From Bacteroidota bacterium (GTDB lineage Bacteria > Bacteroidota > Bacteroidia > Chitinophagales > BACL12), in the NCBI GenBank assembly GCA_016715425.1, contig JADKAC010000002.1, forward strand, positions 371,501-435,500: 64,000 bases of DNA, in the 5' to 3' direction. Positions within the stretch are counted from its first letter, which is position 1, and the number at the start of each line of letters is the position of its first letter. The position numbers were made by a program, and so were the translations under genes. Below are positions 9,436 through 17,570 of this stretch, one piece after another. The notes below the pieces were generated by a model, which searched no databases, was not told the origin of the DNA, and saw nothing but the letters and a program-made list of their open reading frames with translations.

Positions 9436-9621
9436 TTATGTCCTCTTTTTAGTAAACCTTTGTTTAATGGGAGACCAACCTAAAATTGATTCCATGAATA
9501 TATACATCATAGGTATCATTATCCAAAATTGTCTTGTTGCTCCCGCAATAATTCCCAATACTATCATAATGCCATAGCGCATAATGATTTCATCGAATTT
9601 AAGATTGTTTTCAAATTTCAT
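9436..9621 (-). CDS. Small inner-membrane protein, DUF2892-like
   Basis: A protein of 61 residues with two hydrophobic helices (about 14-28 and 31-47) and a basic tail KQRFTKKRT. The order of a short polar start, a helix, a second helix and then ILGWSPI recalls DUF2892/YgaP-type membrane proteins, which have a similar GxxP turn. No function is established. It has its own terminator to the left and stands alone between the transsulfuration gene and meaB. Confidence 0.65.
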   Translation of the reverse strand: MKFENNLKFDEIIMRYGIMIVLGIIAGATRQFWIMIPMMYIFMESILGWSPIKQRFTKKRT

Positions 9622-9711
9622 AATATGCCCTTTTTAATTTGATTACGATTCAAAGATTAAATAATTATTTAAAAAAACTAGTGACTTTACTCATCTTAAT
9701 AGTGCTGATAT

Positions 9712-10701
9712 TTATAAACCGGATTTCAACAAAATAGTTGAGAGCCTTCGTGCAGCTATGGATGGCACAGATGTTCCGTCATTAATAGCAGATAAATAAT
9801 TTTCTTTCAATTGTAAATTTTTTGTATTTGCTAATAATGAAAGCACAATTTCATTTTGCAATGTAGCATTAAACCACTCTATGCGTTGTTGTTTTCTATT
9901 ATTATTAAAATATCCGTTGGTCTTGGTAATTGTTTCAAATTCCTGAATCAAATTCCATATTGTTTCAATACCTGTATTTTCCAAAGCAGAACAAGTAGTA
10001 ACTTTTGGAATCCATCCTGACTCACTTGCAGAAAATAAATGCAAAGCACGTTTCATATCCATTCTGCTTAATTCGGCATTTTGCAAATTTTTTCCATCAG
10101 CTTTATTTATAGCAACCAAATCTGCCATTTCCATAATACCTCTTTTAATTCCCTGCAATTCATCACCTGCTCCTGAAATCATCAGCAATAAAAAAAAATC
10201 TGTCATGGAATGCACAGCCACTTCACTCTGACCAACACCAACAGTTTCCACTAATATCACATTATAACCTGCCGCTTCCAGCAACAGAATTGTTTCTCTG
10301 GTTTTTGCTGCAACACCTCCTTGTGTTATACCCGAAGGCGTTGGACGAATAAATACATCAGGATGTGCAGATAATTTTTCCATCCTTGTTTTATCACCCA
10401 AAATACTGCCTTTACTTTTTTGACTGCTCGGATCTATCGCCAATACAGCAATGCGTTTATCTTGTTGTAAAATAATATTTCCCAATGCTTCAATAAATGT
10501 GCTTTTACCCGCACCGGGCACACCGGTAATTCCAATGCGCAAAGAATTACCCGCATGTGGTAAACAACCAGTTAGAATTTCTTCGGCTAATAATTGATGT
10601 TTTGATGAATGACTTTCTATCAGCGTAATTGCACGAGCTAACACAGATTTATTCCCTGAAATAATATTTTGTACAAAATCTTTTGCTGATAAATTTTCCA
10701 T
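9712..10701 (-). CDS. meaB: Methylmalonyl-CoA mutase-associated GTPase MeaB (ArgK family)
   Basis: A 329-residue G3E-family GTPase of typical MeaB length. The Walker A motif GITGVPGAGKST is at about residues 57-68. It is followed by AIDPSSQKSKGSILGDKTRM, the switch-like ETVGVGQSE, and an NKADG nucleotide-specificity motif near 198. MeaB loads and protects the adenosylcobalamin-dependent methylmalonyl-CoA mutase. The mutase genes are not in the window, while the epimerase lies 9 kb to the left. The gene is on its own, with a terminator hairpin of the upstream gene just before it. Confidence 0.95.
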   Translation of the reverse strand: MENLSAKDFVQNIISGNKSVLARAITLIESHSSKHQLLAEEILTGCLPHAGNSLRIGITGVPGAGKSTFIEALGNIILQQDKRIAVLAIDPSSQKSKGSILGDKTRMEKLSAHPDVFIRPTPSGITQGGVAAKTRETILLLEAAGYNVILVETVGVGQSEVAVHSMTDFFLLLMISGAGDELQGIKRGIMEMADLVAINKADGKNLQNAELSRMDMKRALHLFSASESGWIPKVTTCSALENTGIETIWNLIQEFETITKTNGYFNNNRKQQRIEWFNATLQNEIVLSLLANTKNLQLKENYLSAINDGTSVPSIAARRLSTILLKSGL

Positions 10702-10723
10702 ACTTGAAAAACAATTTGCTAAA

Positions 10724-10762
10724 ATAAAAATCCCTTCGCCAATTTCTTGTGAAGGGATTCGT
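10724..10762 (-). terminator. Terminator of the outer-membrane barrel gene
   Basis: A 9-bp stem (10729-10737 with 10751-10759) with a 13-nt loop. On the minus strand it is followed by a U-rich stretch, ending transcripts from the gene at 10780-11478 before meaB. Confidence 0.78.
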
Positions 10763-10779
10763 ATATTTTATTTTAAAAA

Positions 10780-11478
10780 TTAGAATGGATTAAAAGAAAC
10801 ACCAATTTCCATTGGGAAACCGGTTGGTCCTTCGCCCTCATTAAATAATTCACTTAATCCATAAAATGCCTGAATATTTACAGCACCATAACCAATTCTC
10901 AATGTAGGTCCATATCTAAACATATTAAGTGCTTCATAGCGGAAAATTTTTACTTTAACATCTGTTGGTCCATTAAAAATAATATCATCTCCCACATATT
11001 TTGTTTTGTTTGTAAACTGCCAACCGCCTTTAAATCCGGCAGCAATTTTAAAACTATTGCCTTTACTATCCGGCAAGGAACGATAACGGAATTCGATAGG
11101 CACTTCCAACAATCCTAATGCAATTTTATTTTTCTTCACATTTACAAATTCATCTATTATACTCACTTGCACCACATCGGTACTATCTTCTACAAATAAT
11201 GCATTGTTATAATAATTAGAAGTTGAATAACCTACGCCTGGAGCAAAGCTGAACTGATTATTTTTATCTAGAGGAATATCATAAAAAAAGTGAAATCCTA
11301 TACCGCTGGAAAATGCATTTATTTTTAATGAATCAGCGTGATTGAGCCAACCATCCCAATGGATATTAAAAACTAAACGATCACGATCAATATCCGGACG
11401 ATTACTCGCATCAATCTCTTGTGCCACAAGTGGTGTTGCAAAGGCACAAATCAAAATAGGTATCAAAAATCTTTTCAT
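10780..11478 (-). CDS. Outer-membrane beta-barrel protein (PorT/OMP_b-brl-like)
   Basis: The ATG at 11478 begins MKRFLIPILICAFATPLVAQ, a clean signal peptide. The open frame runs 50 codons further upstream but that part looks non-coding. The mature part (about 212 residues) has alternating hydrophobic strands, for example FHFFYDIPL, FSFAPGVGYS, IALGLLEVPIEFRY, FKIAAGFKGGW and LRIGYGAVNIQAFYG. It ends in Phe (SFNPF), as outer-membrane barrels do. This resembles the small porin-like barrels abundant in Bacteroidota. No specific role is visible. Confidence 0.78.
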   Translation of the reverse strand: MKRFLIPILICAFATPLVAQEIDASNRPDIDRDRLVFNIHWDGWLNHADSLKINAFSSGIGFHFFYDIPLDKNNQFSFAPGVGYSTSNYYNNALFVEDSTDVVQVSIIDEFVNVKKNKIALGLLEVPIEFRYRSLPDSKGNSFKIAAGFKGGWQFTNKTKYVGDDIIFNGPTDVKVKIFRYEALNMFRYGPTLRIGYGAVNIQAFYGLSELFNEGEGPTGFPMEIGVSFNPF

Positions 11479-11684
11479 TATGAATAGCATTTTTTTTGGT
11501 AATGCGTAAAAATAGGGATTAAACAAGTAAATCGGCAATATAGTGTCTCTTAACATTGAATAGAATTTTTGAACAATTAAAACAAAATTCAGTTTGTATT
11601 TAATCACTACTAAAAAAGTTTTTATCATTGCGAATAAATTTTTCTTAATAACATACTATTATTTAACTTTCAAAATATATTTTT

Positions 11685-12575
11685 ATGAAGAGGCATATCC
11701 TAATAATTTCCGGTTGTTGCATCATTCTAACTTCCTGCGTTTCTCAAAAGAAATATGGCGGTTTGGAAACTCAATATCGGGATACACAAACATTACTTAT
11801 CGCCGCAAATGATCAACTCAGTTCGACAACTGCAGATCTGAATGCATGTTTATCAGAAAAATCCCAATTGTCGAGCAATATAAATTTATTGAACGATCAG
11901 ATAGTTTATCTCAAGTCCTCCAATCAGGATTTGATAATACAAATTGGAAATATGACCACCCTAACAACCAAAGGAGCAGAGAATCTTGAAAAATCTTTGG
12001 AAAGTATGCGTGAAAAAGATTTAACTATTATGCGCCTTCAGGATGCAGTAAATAGAAAAGATTCTGTAACGCTTGCTTTAGTTACAAGTCTGAAAGGTGT
12101 TTTGGGAAATATGAATGATGAAGATATTGTAATCAATGTGGAGAAAGGTGTGGTATTTATTTCTATTTCCGACAAATTATTGTTTGAAAGTGGAAGTTAT
12201 AAAGTAACCGATAAAGCCAAAGAAGTATTAGGTAAAGTAGCAACAGTAGTAAACAATAAACCGGAATTTGAATTTATGGTGGAAGGCCATACAGATGATG
12301 TGCCTATTAGTAAACCGGGTATTCAGGATAACTGGGATTTGAGTGTACTACGTGCAACTGCAGTAGTTCGGATTTTGCAAGAACAGTATAACGTAAACCC
12401 TGCACGTATGACTGCCGCCGGAAGAAGTTACTATGTACCCGTTGCTGAAAACGATACACCGGAAAATAAAAGTCTTAATCGCAGAACACGCATTGTTATA
12501 TTACCAAAACTCGATCAGTTTTATTCAATGATTGAGGAAGGTCTTGATGAAATGTCCACGAAAACAGATGAGTAA
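11685..12575 (+). CDS. OmpA-family peptidoglycan-binding lipoprotein
   Basis: A 296-residue protein with a lipoprotein signal peptide (lipobox LTSC, Cys at about residue 18). A coiled-coil stretch at about 25-135 is rich in Q, L, S and E. A C-terminal OmpA domain at about 165-285 contains FESGSYKVTDKAKEVL, VEGHTDDVPI, LRATAVVRIL and NRRTRIVILP, with the Asp and Arg that bind diaminopimelate. It probably tethers the outer membrane to peptidoglycan. A strong terminator follows immediately. Confidence 0.92.
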   Translation: MKRHILIISGCCIILTSCVSQKKYGGLETQYRDTQTLLIAANDQLSSTTADLNACLSEKSQLSSNINLLNDQIVYLKSSNQDLIIQIGNMTTLTTKGAENLEKSLESMREKDLTIMRLQDAVNRKDSVTLALVTSLKGVLGNMNDEDIVINVEKGVVFISISDKLLFESGSYKVTDKAKEVLGKVATVVNNKPEFEFMVEGHTDDVPISKPGIQDNWDLSVLRATAVVRILQEQYNVNPARMTAAGRSYYVPVAENDTPENKSLNRRTRIVILPKLDQFYSMIEEGLDEMSTKTDE

Positions 12576-12599
12576 TTTTTGATAGAAAAAATTTTAGTA

Positions 12600-12636
12600 G
12601 AAAAACACTTGAGAAAATCTTAAGTGTTTTTTTTTG
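12600..12636 (+). terminator. Rho-independent terminator of the OmpA-family gene
   Basis: A 9-bp stem 12602-12610 with 12622-12630 and an 11-nt loop, followed by a run of T to 12635. Confidence 0.85.
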
Positions 12637-12644
12637 GATTGAAG

Positions 12645-12718
12645 TGGGCCCACCTGGGATCGAACCAGGGACCACCTGATTATGAGTCAGGTGCTCTAAC
12701 CGTCTGAGCTATAGGCCC
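12645..12718 (-). tRNA. tRNA with CAT anticodon, probably tRNA-Ile2 (lysidine type)
   Basis: The minus strand reads as a complete 74-nt cloverleaf. It has a 7-bp acceptor stem GGGCCTA/TGGGCCC (one wobble), a D-arm starting TAGCTCAG, the anticodon loop CTCATAA, a T-arm with GGTTCGATCC, and discriminator A. CCA is not encoded. Acceptor pairs C4-G69 and C5-G68 are present; these are reported as positive determinants for TilS, the lysidine synthetase, whereas E. coli elongator tRNA-Met has U4-A69 and A5-U68. I therefore favour Ile (reading AUA) over elongator Met. Confidence 0.85.
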
Positions 12719-12737
12719 TCCTGTTTTAGCAGGACTG

Positions 12738-12745
12738 CAAATGTA
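12738..12745 (-). promoter_or_regulatory. -7 box for the tRNA gene
   Basis: TACATTTG on the minus strand, a perfect TAnnTTTG match, 19 nt before the mature 5' end of the tRNA. Confidence 0.5.
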
Positions 12746-12756
12746 AAACGAAAAAA

Positions 12757-13344
12757 TTATTTGTTGTGCATTTGCACTACATCTTCAATCGGATGCCTTG
12801 GAACATCATGCATTTCAGTATCAGTATTTCCAACATATAACAATCCCATGCATAAGTCTTTTTCATCAAGTCCCATAAAATCTTTTATACTCGCATGATT
12901 CAGCATACCGCCTGTACTCCAAAAAGTGGCAACGCCATAAGCGAAGGCTGTTAACTGCATATTTTGTACTGCACAACTTACAGCGGCAATTTCTTCCCAC
13001 TCCGGAATTTTTTCTGTCGGCTGCCGATGCATACCAATTAAAATAACATAATTAGAATCCAAAACTTGCTCAGATAATTTATTGAATTTATTCTCATTAA
13101 ATTTTTCAGGCGGAGTTGATTCTTTATATAATTGTTCTCGCAGTGTTGCAAATTTTTGTAATGCCTCTCCACTTAAAACCACAAATCTCCATGGCTGTGT
13201 AAGTGCATGTGTGGGTGCCCATCGTGCATTCTCCAACATTTGTTGAATTATTTCCGGCGACACAGTTGTTTTGTTAAATGCTGCGGGTTTAATTGTGCGA
13301 CGGTGTCGAATCAAATGGTTAATCATTTCTGTATTGTATTGCAT
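12757..13344 (-). CDS. Nitroreductase family protein (FMN-dependent)
   Basis: The open frame reaches 13386, but a TACATTTG promoter box at 13370-13377 rules that start out. An AAGGA stretch sits just before the ATG at 13344, giving 195 residues (ATG 13356 is an alternative). The nitroreductase fold is clear: HLIRHRRTIKPAAF with flavin-contacting Arg residues, ENARWAPTHALTQPWRFVVL, a central VSCAVQNMQLTAFAYGV and GLLYVGNT. These flavoenzymes reduce nitro compounds, quinones or flavins with NAD(P)H. The physiological substrate is unknown. It is divergent from the DUF3179 gene with interleaved promoters. Confidence 0.88.
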   Translation of the reverse strand: MQYNTEMINHLIRHRRTIKPAAFNKTTVSPEIIQQMLENARWAPTHALTQPWRFVVLSGEALQKFATLREQLYKESTPPEKFNENKFNKLSEQVLDSNYVILIGMHRQPTEKIPEWEEIAAVSCAVQNMQLTAFAYGVATFWSTGGMLNHASIKDFMGLDEKDLCMGLLYVGNTDTEMHDVPRHPIEDVVQMHNK

Positions 13345-13358
13345 TGTTCCTTTCATTT

Positions 13359-13366
13359 TATCTTTG
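13359..13366 (+). promoter_or_regulatory. -7 box for the DUF3179 lipoprotein gene
   Basis: TATCTTTG, a perfect match to TAnnTTTG, 24 nt before the ATG at 13391. A TTG at 13334-13336 lies 22 nt upstream, within the accepted -33 spacing. Confidence 0.6.
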
Positions 13367-13369
13367 AAG

Positions 13370-13377
13370 CAAATGTA
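13370..13377 (-). promoter_or_regulatory. -7 box for the nitroreductase gene
   Basis: TACATTTG on the minus strand. It lies 3 nt from the opposite-facing -7 box at 13359-13366, so the two transcription start regions cross. Confidence 0.55.
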
Positions 13378-13390
13378 TTCAAACAAAAAT

Positions 13391-14455
13391 ATGTATAGCG
13401 CACTATTTTGTCTGCTGACGATAATAGTATCCGGTTGTAAAAACCAAACACAATCACAACAGGAAGAAGAGCCTGAAGAATATAAATACTATGCTGATTG
13501 GTCTATTGATTTGGAGTATATGGAATCAGGATGCAACGGTGGTTATGATTGTATTAAATCTTTAGATCATCCAAAATTTATTAGTGTAGATAAAGTAGAT
13601 TTTATTCAAGATGATGATTTGGTAATCGGATTAAAAATGGGTAATGAAGTGCGTTGTTATCCGCATGCAATTTTAGACTGGCATGAAATAGTAAATGATA
13701 ATATTGCTGCAATTGATTTTAGTATTAATTATTGTCCGCTCACAGGTTCGGGTATGGCATGGGACAGAATGATAAATGGTAAGCTCACTGAATTTGGTGT
13801 TTCAGGTTTGTTATATAATAGCAATGTAATTCCATACGACAGAGAAACAGGATCGCATTGGAGTCAGATGGAACAGAAATGTGTGAACGGAGAATTGTAT
13901 AAACAAAAAGCAAAAACATATCCTGTTATTGAAACCAGTTGGAAAACATGGAAAGCATTATATCCGGATAGCAAAGTTGTTTCTACTGAAACGGGTTTTA
14001 CAAGAGACTATGGCGAATATCCCTATTATGATTATAGAGAAAATACAGATGTTTTTTTTCCTACGGAATTTGAAAATGATACCTTACATCCTAAAGAAAG
14101 AGTGTATGGTGTTCTTGAAAATGACGATGCTGTTGTTTACAGATTTTCTGATTTTAAAAATGGAATGGAAATTAAAATGGATACACTTTCCGACAAACCA
14201 GTAATTGTTGTTGGAAGTACTGATGATAATTTTATTGTTGTGTTTGAAAATACAATTAATGGAAAAAGTATTTCTCCAAAAATTGCAAAAAATAAATTAC
14301 CCGGAATTATAGAAGACAATGATGGAAATGTATTTGATATTTTTGGTTTTTGTATTAGTGGACCTGCAAAAGGCAGCAGACTTCAACCGATGAATGGATT
14401 TATAGCTTACTGGTTTGCATGGGCAGCTTTTTATCCGGAGGTAGAAATAAAATAA
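13391..14455 (+). CDS. DUF3179 domain lipoprotein
   Basis: Start chosen at ATG 13391 (MYSALFCLLTIIVSGC), which gives a proper lipobox with Cys at about residue 16. The longer frame to 13271 overlaps the opposite promoter and gene. The 354-residue product is a DUF3179 protein: a VIGLKMGNEVRCYPHAIL strand pair, NYCPLTGSGMAWDR with a conserved Cys, FGVSGLLYNSNVIPYDRET, and ETSWKTWKALYPDSKVVS. DUF3179 proteins are widespread, envelope-located and of unknown function; the Cys in NYCPLTG is a conserved candidate active or metal-binding residue. Confidence 0.87.
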   Translation: MYSALFCLLTIIVSGCKNQTQSQQEEEPEEYKYYADWSIDLEYMESGCNGGYDCIKSLDHPKFISVDKVDFIQDDDLVIGLKMGNEVRCYPHAILDWHEIVNDNIAAIDFSINYCPLTGSGMAWDRMINGKLTEFGVSGLLYNSNVIPYDRETGSHWSQMEQKCVNGELYKQKAKTYPVIETSWKTWKALYPDSKVVSTETGFTRDYGEYPYYDYRENTDVFFPTEFENDTLHPKERVYGVLENDDAVVYRFSDFKNGMEIKMDTLSDKPVIVVGSTDDNFIVVFENTINGKSISPKIAKNKLPGIIEDNDGNVFDIFGFCISGPAKGSRLQPMNGFIAYWFAWAAFYPEVEIK

Positions 14456-14480
14456 TTTTCGCTTTTTAAAATTATATTTT

Positions 14481-14675
14481 ATGTTTGTTTCTAAATTCTT
14501 CAATATGAAAACATGCATTTCTCTTTTTACAATTTATTCTACCTTAGGCAATAAGATAAAAGAAGGCATTTTAATTGGTAATGAAATTGATGTAGCAAAT
14601 TTACCTTCAGGTTCATATTCTATAAAACTTACTACACACACTGATTTAATTACGCTTCAATTTATAAAGCTATGA
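14481..14675 (+). pseudogene. Remnant of a T9SS-exported protein: sorting domain joined to a signal-like N-terminus
   Basis: A 64-residue frame. Residues from about 18 on (IYSTLGNKIKEG, then IDVANLPSGSYSIKL and LQFIKL) are the last two-thirds of a type A T9SS sorting domain. The upstream residues, including MKTCISLF, look like the start of a signal peptide. Nothing of a cargo domain is left. Its stop overlaps the next ATG by 4 nt. I read it as the decayed or internally deleted tail of a secreted-protein gene, although a translated mini-protein cannot be excluded. Confidence 0.6.
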
Positions 14676-15553
14676 GCCGACTTCACCAATATAGTATGGC
14701 TGCTGTTTGTTTTCTGGGAGTTAATAAATTGATAGGGCAAGTTATCTATCAGGATATAGAACCTGATATTGTAGTAGATAAATTTAGTGATATTCAATAT
14801 CTTGATATTAATGCAGATGGTGTGGATGATTTTGAAGTAACTTGGGGACAATTGGATTATTATTTGGGAACAGGAACAATTTATATTTATCAAAGAGGCC
14901 CTGGAATTATAGCAAATAATTTTCCTTATAATGAAGTTGCCGGAAATGTATTTACAAACTCAGTTGCAGTTCATGGCTATGCATTCAAATTATATGAAGA
15001 AAGTTTAATTGATGAAGGTGTAGCAATGGCAGAAGGTGATGCAATGTTTCTATGTGGCAGAGAGTATTGGATTAATTATACACCTTCATGGTTTAAAAGC
15101 GAAATAGGTTATTGGGCTGGCGAGGTGCACGATAAATACCTTGGCTTTCGGTTTACAGATGAAGAAGAACAATTACATTACGGCTGGATGCGCTGCGATG
15201 CACCCGACAGCGGAAGAGTTTTTATTATTAAAGATTTTGCTTATGAGTTGCAGAATGGCGTAGGTATTATCGCAGGAGATACAGTGGGTGTTACACAAAT
15301 ATTTTCTCCGCAATTAATTAGCTTTTCTATTTATCCGAATCCAGTAAATGATGTATTTATATTGAAACATTATTCTGCTGAAAATTATGTTTTGGAAATT
15401 ATAGATTTTACCGGGCGCATTGTATTAAAAACAATTATTTCAGAACCTGAAAGTGAAATTAAAGTTGAAAATTTTTCATCAGGTTCTTACGCTGTTATAT
15501 TGAGAAATAAAGAAAATGAAATTATCGGCACAAGAAAACTCTTTAAATTATAA
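14672..15553 (+). CDS. Secreted protein with T9SS sorting domain
   Basis: A 293-residue protein. A hydrophobic N-terminal stretch (about residues 8-22, ending LIGQ) may be a signal peptide. DINADGVDDFEV near residue 48 is a calcium-binding-type loop seen in FG-GAP-like and dockerin-like proteins. KYLGFRF followed by LHYGWMR is a pattern frequent in Bacteroidota secreted proteins. A type A T9SS domain starts at FSIYPNPVNDVFIL (about residue 220) and ends TRKLFKL. The cargo region has no function I recognise. The ATG overlaps the stop of the upstream remnant. Confidence 0.8.
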   Translation: MSRLHQYSMAAVCFLGVNKLIGQVIYQDIEPDIVVDKFSDIQYLDINADGVDDFEVTWGQLDYYLGTGTIYIYQRGPGIIANNFPYNEVAGNVFTNSVAVHGYAFKLYEESLIDEGVAMAEGDAMFLCGREYWINYTPSWFKSEIGYWAGEVHDKYLGFRFTDEEEQLHYGWMRCDAPDSGRVFIIKDFAYELQNGVGIIAGDTVGVTQIFSPQLISFSIYPNPVNDVFILKHYSAENYVLEIIDFTGRIVLKTIISEPESEIKVENFSSGSYAVILRNKENEIIGTRKLFKL

Positions 15554-15597
15554 TATCATTTTTGATCTGCAATTTATTAATGATATCTCAAATATTT

Positions 15598-15626
15598 TTC
15601 AGACAGATTTCTGAATAATATTTTTT
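15598..15626 (+). terminator. Possible weak terminator after the T9SS gene
   Basis: A 6-bp stem 15598-15603 with 15610-15615 and a 6-nt loop, followed by an AT stretch with six T at about 15620-15626. It is weak, AT-rich, and 45 nt after the stop. Confidence 0.4.
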
Positions 15627-15659
15627 AAGAAAATGAAATTTAATATATAGAGTAATCAA

Positions 15660-16184
15660 TTATTCCACCGTTCTTCCACCCACAGTTTTTGAAGTAGTTT
15701 CACTTTCATCAATTTGTTGCAGATTAATTAAAAGCGTTGCAACTGATGCACCTTCAGAAGTATAAAAATCACTTCCTGCATATTGCACAATTCCATTGCG
15801 TCCATCCCAATCTTTTGCCATCAAAGTATATTGACCGCCATAACCGGGGTTAGGTGCAAATCGTAAAAAACTACCATCGGCATCAAAACTTATCATTATC
15901 TGATTGCCCTCTCTTCCAACTGCAACACCCGGTGTACCACTTTCAATAATTACTTCTTCTGCTCTGCGTCCATCAATAATTTTTATTTCACCGCCTACCA
16001 CATCCACAGTCGCATTATCCAGATAGTGATATAAAATAATATCGTTGGAAACATAAAACTGAATTTTTTTTATTTGCTCATTTAGCTGCGCATCTTTGGC
16101 AAGGCTTTGTGTATAAGGAATTAAATCGGATGTGCAGGAAGCAAGAATAAGGGTGATAATTGAAAGTAAAAAAGATGTTTTCAT
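15660..16184 (-). CDS. Uncharacterised lipoprotein
   Basis: Start at ATG 16184 (MKTSFLLSIITLILASC), giving a clean lipobox with Cys at about residue 17. The frame extends 7 codons further but without a better start. The 174-residue product has regularly spaced strands and a glycine-rich middle (FAPNPGYGGQYTLMAKDW). It ends with a polar TSKTVGGRTVE tail. I do not recognise the family. It is convergent with the T9SS gene and upstream-facing to the MFS gene. Confidence 0.75.
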   Translation of the reverse strand: MKTSFLLSIITLILASCTSDLIPYTQSLAKDAQLNEQIKKIQFYVSNDIILYHYLDNATVDVVGGEIKIIDGRRAEEVIIESGTPGVAVGREGNQIMISFDADGSFLRFAPNPGYGGQYTLMAKDWDGRNGIVQYAGSDFYTSEGASVATLLINLQQIDESETTSKTVGGRTVE

Positions 16185-16296
16185 ATAAAATTGTTTTCTG
16201 CGCAAAGGACAAGAATAATGCCATCCAACTTATCAACCCAAACCATTTTTAAATTGCGCTGTTTGATAAGCCGTTAATTACTTTCAACTTTACGCA

Positions 16297-17544
16297 ATGA
16301 ATAAAAACGAGCGGCTCATCGTATTCCTGTTAGCGGCAATCAACTTCACACATATATTAGACTTTATGATTATGATGCCGCTCGGTCCGCAACTGATGCG
16401 CATCTTTGATTTATCTCCTGCACAATTCGCTGTGCTCGTTTCAGCTTATACCTTCAGTGCATTCTTCTCAGGATTAATTGCGGCATTTTTTGTTGATCGC
16501 TTTGATAGAAAAAAAGTGTTGTTGTTTGGATATAGCGGATTTATAATCGGCACCTTGGGATGTGCAATTGCACCTGATTATTTTTCATTAATGGCTGCTC
16601 GTGTTATGGCCGGTTTATTCGGTGGATTAATAGGCGCACAAGTGTTGAGTATTATCGGCGATACATTTCCATTTCAGCGTCGGGGTGCCGCAATGGGATC
16701 ATTAACTGCGGCATTTTCTTTAGCATCTGTTTTGGGTGTTCCCTTCGGTTTATTTCTTGCAAACATTACAAGCTGGCATGCGCCATTTTATTTAGTTGGA
16801 GCATTAGCATTTATTGTTTTAATTTTTGTTTGGAAATTCATTCCGCCAATGGCGTCGCACTTGGAAAATTATACGCAGAAAAAATTCTTTCATGTATATA
16901 CAAATATTATTGCAGACAAAAATCAACAACGTGCTATATTGCTGAGTATCATAATGATGTTTGGGCATTTCAGTATCATTCCTTTCCTTGCAAAATATAT
17001 GGTGAGTAATGTGGGATTCTCTGAACAGGAAATTACTTATATCTATCTAATCGGTGGCGGATTAACCATTTTTACTGCACCACTTATCGGCAGACTATCT
17101 GATCGCAAAGGCAAGTTTCCAATATTCGCATTGTTTTGTTTACTAACTCTAATTCCTGTTTTTGTAATTACCAATATGCCACCATTACCATTGGCACTTG
17201 CATTAGTTGCCACTTCTATTTTCTTTGTATTTGTAAGTGGTAGAATGGTGCCAATGCAGGCAATGATTACCAGTGTAGTTCCCAACAAACAACGTGGTGG
17301 ATTTATGAGTATTAATTCTTCTATTGTGCAATTAGGTTCCGGATTGGCATCACTCATGGCAGGATTAATAATTGTTGAAAATGGCGATGGCAGTTTGCGC
17401 TATTATAATATTGTAGGATACATTGCAATTGCTTTTACTTTCGTTGCAATTATTATTGCTAAAAAATTAAAACCAGTGAATGAACATTTAAAACCGGAAG
17501 AAATTTTACCGCCAAGTTTACAGGAAATTACAGAGCCGATTTGA
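16297..17544 (+). CDS. MFS transporter (drug:H+ antiporter-1-like)
   Basis: A 415-residue major facilitator with 12 predicted helices. Helix 1 runs through FTHILDFMIMMPLGPQLM. The loop 2-3 motif A is present as FFVDRFDRKKVLL, and the second-half copy as GRLSDRKGKFPIF. Helix 5 has the proline/glycine-rich SLASVLGVPFGLFL pattern. This resembles AraJ/DHA1-type exporters. Substrate cannot be predicted. No terminator follows; transcription would run into the repeat array at 17571-18100. Confidence 0.9.
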   Translation: MNKNERLIVFLLAAINFTHILDFMIMMPLGPQLMRIFDLSPAQFAVLVSAYTFSAFFSGLIAAFFVDRFDRKKVLLFGYSGFIIGTLGCAIAPDYFSLMAARVMAGLFGGLIGAQVLSIIGDTFPFQRRGAAMGSLTAAFSLASVLGVPFGLFLANITSWHAPFYLVGALAFIVLIFVWKFIPPMASHLENYTQKKFFHVYTNIIADKNQQRAILLSIIMMFGHFSIIPFLAKYMVSNVGFSEQEITYIYLIGGGLTIFTAPLIGRLSDRKGKFPIFALFCLLTLIPVFVITNMPPLPLALALVATSIFFVFVSGRMVPMQAMITSVVPNKQRGGFMSINSSIVQLGSGLASLMAGLIIVENGDGSLRYYNIVGYIAIAFTFVAIIIAKKLKPVNEHLKPEEILPPSLQEITEPI

Positions 17545-17570
17545 TAACCGGATTACAATTCACATTTTTT

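Noticed and set aside
13271..13390. Upstream extension of the DUF3179 frame
   Set aside because: It lies under the nitroreductase gene and across the promoter box, and would bury the lipoprotein signal.
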